From Clostridiales bacterium (GTDB taxonomy: Bacteria; Bacillota; Clostridia; Oscillospirales; QAMX01): 6,567 nucleotides of DNA. This document shows, piece by piece, positions 6,056 through 6,567 of this stretch. The stretch is taken from contig DUUG01000260.1 of the NCBI GenBank assembly GCA_012841675.1, positions 1 to 6,567 of the forward strand, written 5' to 3'. The position numbers and the translations under genes are program-made. The notes beneath the pieces are model-generated. The model saw only the letters and a list, made by a program, of their open reading frames with translations, did no database searches and was not told the origin of the DNA. Every line of letters begins with the position of its first letter. Positions within the stretch are counted from its first letter, which is position 1.

Positions 6056-6567
6056 AGCAGAACGCCCTCACAGGATCGCATGGTAAACGCCCACGAGCCA
6101 TCGTCACGGCGGGTAAGCGGCCGGGGGCCATCCCCCGCCAAGGCGAAAACGGCCCTGTTGTCGGCCCGGAAGGAAACGGTGTACACGGCTGGGTTGTGGT
6201 CATGGGGATCGTCCGCTCCGCAAAGCATGATCGCGTAAGAACCATCCCCTGCGCGGGAAACCATCTGCCCCGCAAGCAGGTTTTCGCCGTTTTCGGCGCG
6301 CAAATCGTTAAAAACTCCCGTGGAAAGGGATGCAACCGGGGTCAGGTTCCCATCGCACAAGTTTTCCTCGCCCGAAAAACCGATAAAGTGGGTGGAAACC
6401 CGGCGGTATTTCATGTAAGTTTCGCCCAGCGTGTGCAGCTCGGCGTTGACGGCTTGCAGCTTATCATACTGCTGTGTCTTTTCGCCCTTGTCGTCAAGCA
6501 CCTGGTTGTGCCACCAGCCGGCGGTGTAGCAAGCCCAGATAATTGCTTCTGTGCCGAAGGCCATGGC
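6043..6567 (-). CDS. Probable glycoside-hydrolase-like protein, C-terminal part (5' end outside window)
   Basis: The last 174 residues of a - strand gene are visible; the frame is open through the right edge (reading Ala-Met-Ala-Phe-Gly) and stops with TGA at 6045-6043. It begins with an aromatic-rich strand, EAIIWACYTAGWWHNQVLD, then a DxxGxxTxxY-type loop and a helix (KLQAVNAELHTLGETYMKYR). That pattern resembles the last strand and helix of TIM-barrel glycosidases of the beta-galactosidase-like (GH-A clan) type. About 100 residues follow with a beta-sandwich character: alternating hydrophobic strands, SYAIMLCG, VYTVSFRA, and a final GVLLIAR. The likely role is hydrolysis of a plant or host glycan or oligosaccharide, but the catalytic residues are upstream and unseen, so substrate, family number and location are unknown. 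Base composition matches the purine genes, so it looks native. It is convergent with purL and functionally unrelated. Confidence 0.6.
   Translation of the reverse strand, partial: AMAFGTEAIIWACYTAGWWHNQVLDDKGEKTQQYDKLQAVNAELHTLGETYMKYRRVSTHFIGFSGEENLCDGNLTPVASLSTGVFNDLRAENGENLLAGQMVSRAGDGSYAIMLCGADDPHDHNPAVYTVSFRADNRAVFALAGDGPRPLTRRDDGSWAFTMRSCEGVLLIAR

Noticed and set aside
5916..6335. 139-codon - strand frame and 61-codon + strand frame (6053-6238) overlapping the glycosidase-like gene
   Set aside because: Shadow frames of the longer frame at 6043-6567, which has the coherent protein pattern.

Overview
The window looks like a chromosomal piece of a moderately GC-rich Firmicute of class Clostridia, most likely a gut Oscillospiraceae/Ruminococcaceae-type or related organism. 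This is an inference. It rests on the purine gene order, the clostridial style of the single-chain PurL (opening MVYRLYTEKKPGF and ending in a GKMGHSER block), the KYTQSNSV-type AICAR transformylase, and strong GGAGG ribosome binding sites. No 16S rRNA or other taxonomic marker is present.

Layout. Positions 1-5549 hold the 3' end of a de novo purine operon on the + strand: the C-terminal part of AICAR formyltransferase (purH-type, cut by the left edge), complete purD (GAR synthetase) and complete purL (single-chain FGAM synthase, 1231 aa). The genes are 13 and 2 bases apart, each downstream gene has a good Shine-Dalgarno sequence, and purL starts with TTG. A strong 18-bp hairpin with A and T tracts on its two sides follows 48 bases after purL and closes the operon. 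Positions 5640-6010 are an AT-rich patch (about 37% GC by hand count, clearly below the flanking genes) holding only one weak 61-codon ORF and a 10-bp inverted repeat. From 6043 to the right edge, on the - strand and convergent with purL, lies the C-terminal part of a probable glycoside-hydrolase-like protein.

How the genes work together. PurD makes GAR from phosphoribosylamine and glycine. PurL converts FGAR to FGAM using glutamine nitrogen. The AICAR transformylase adds the last carbon of the purine ring before IMP closure. Clustering gives coordinated expression of early and late steps. The gene at the right edge appears unrelated (carbohydrate metabolism).

Most notable observation. The glutaminase domain of PurL has Gly (codon GGC, 5067-5069) where the family has its catalytic Cys (usual GICNGF, here GIGSGF), while the His and Glu of the triad and the whole synthetase half are intact. 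Read literally, this PurL cannot hydrolyse glutamine in the usual way. I saw no novel multi-gene system, CRISPR array, RNA gene or insertion sequence.
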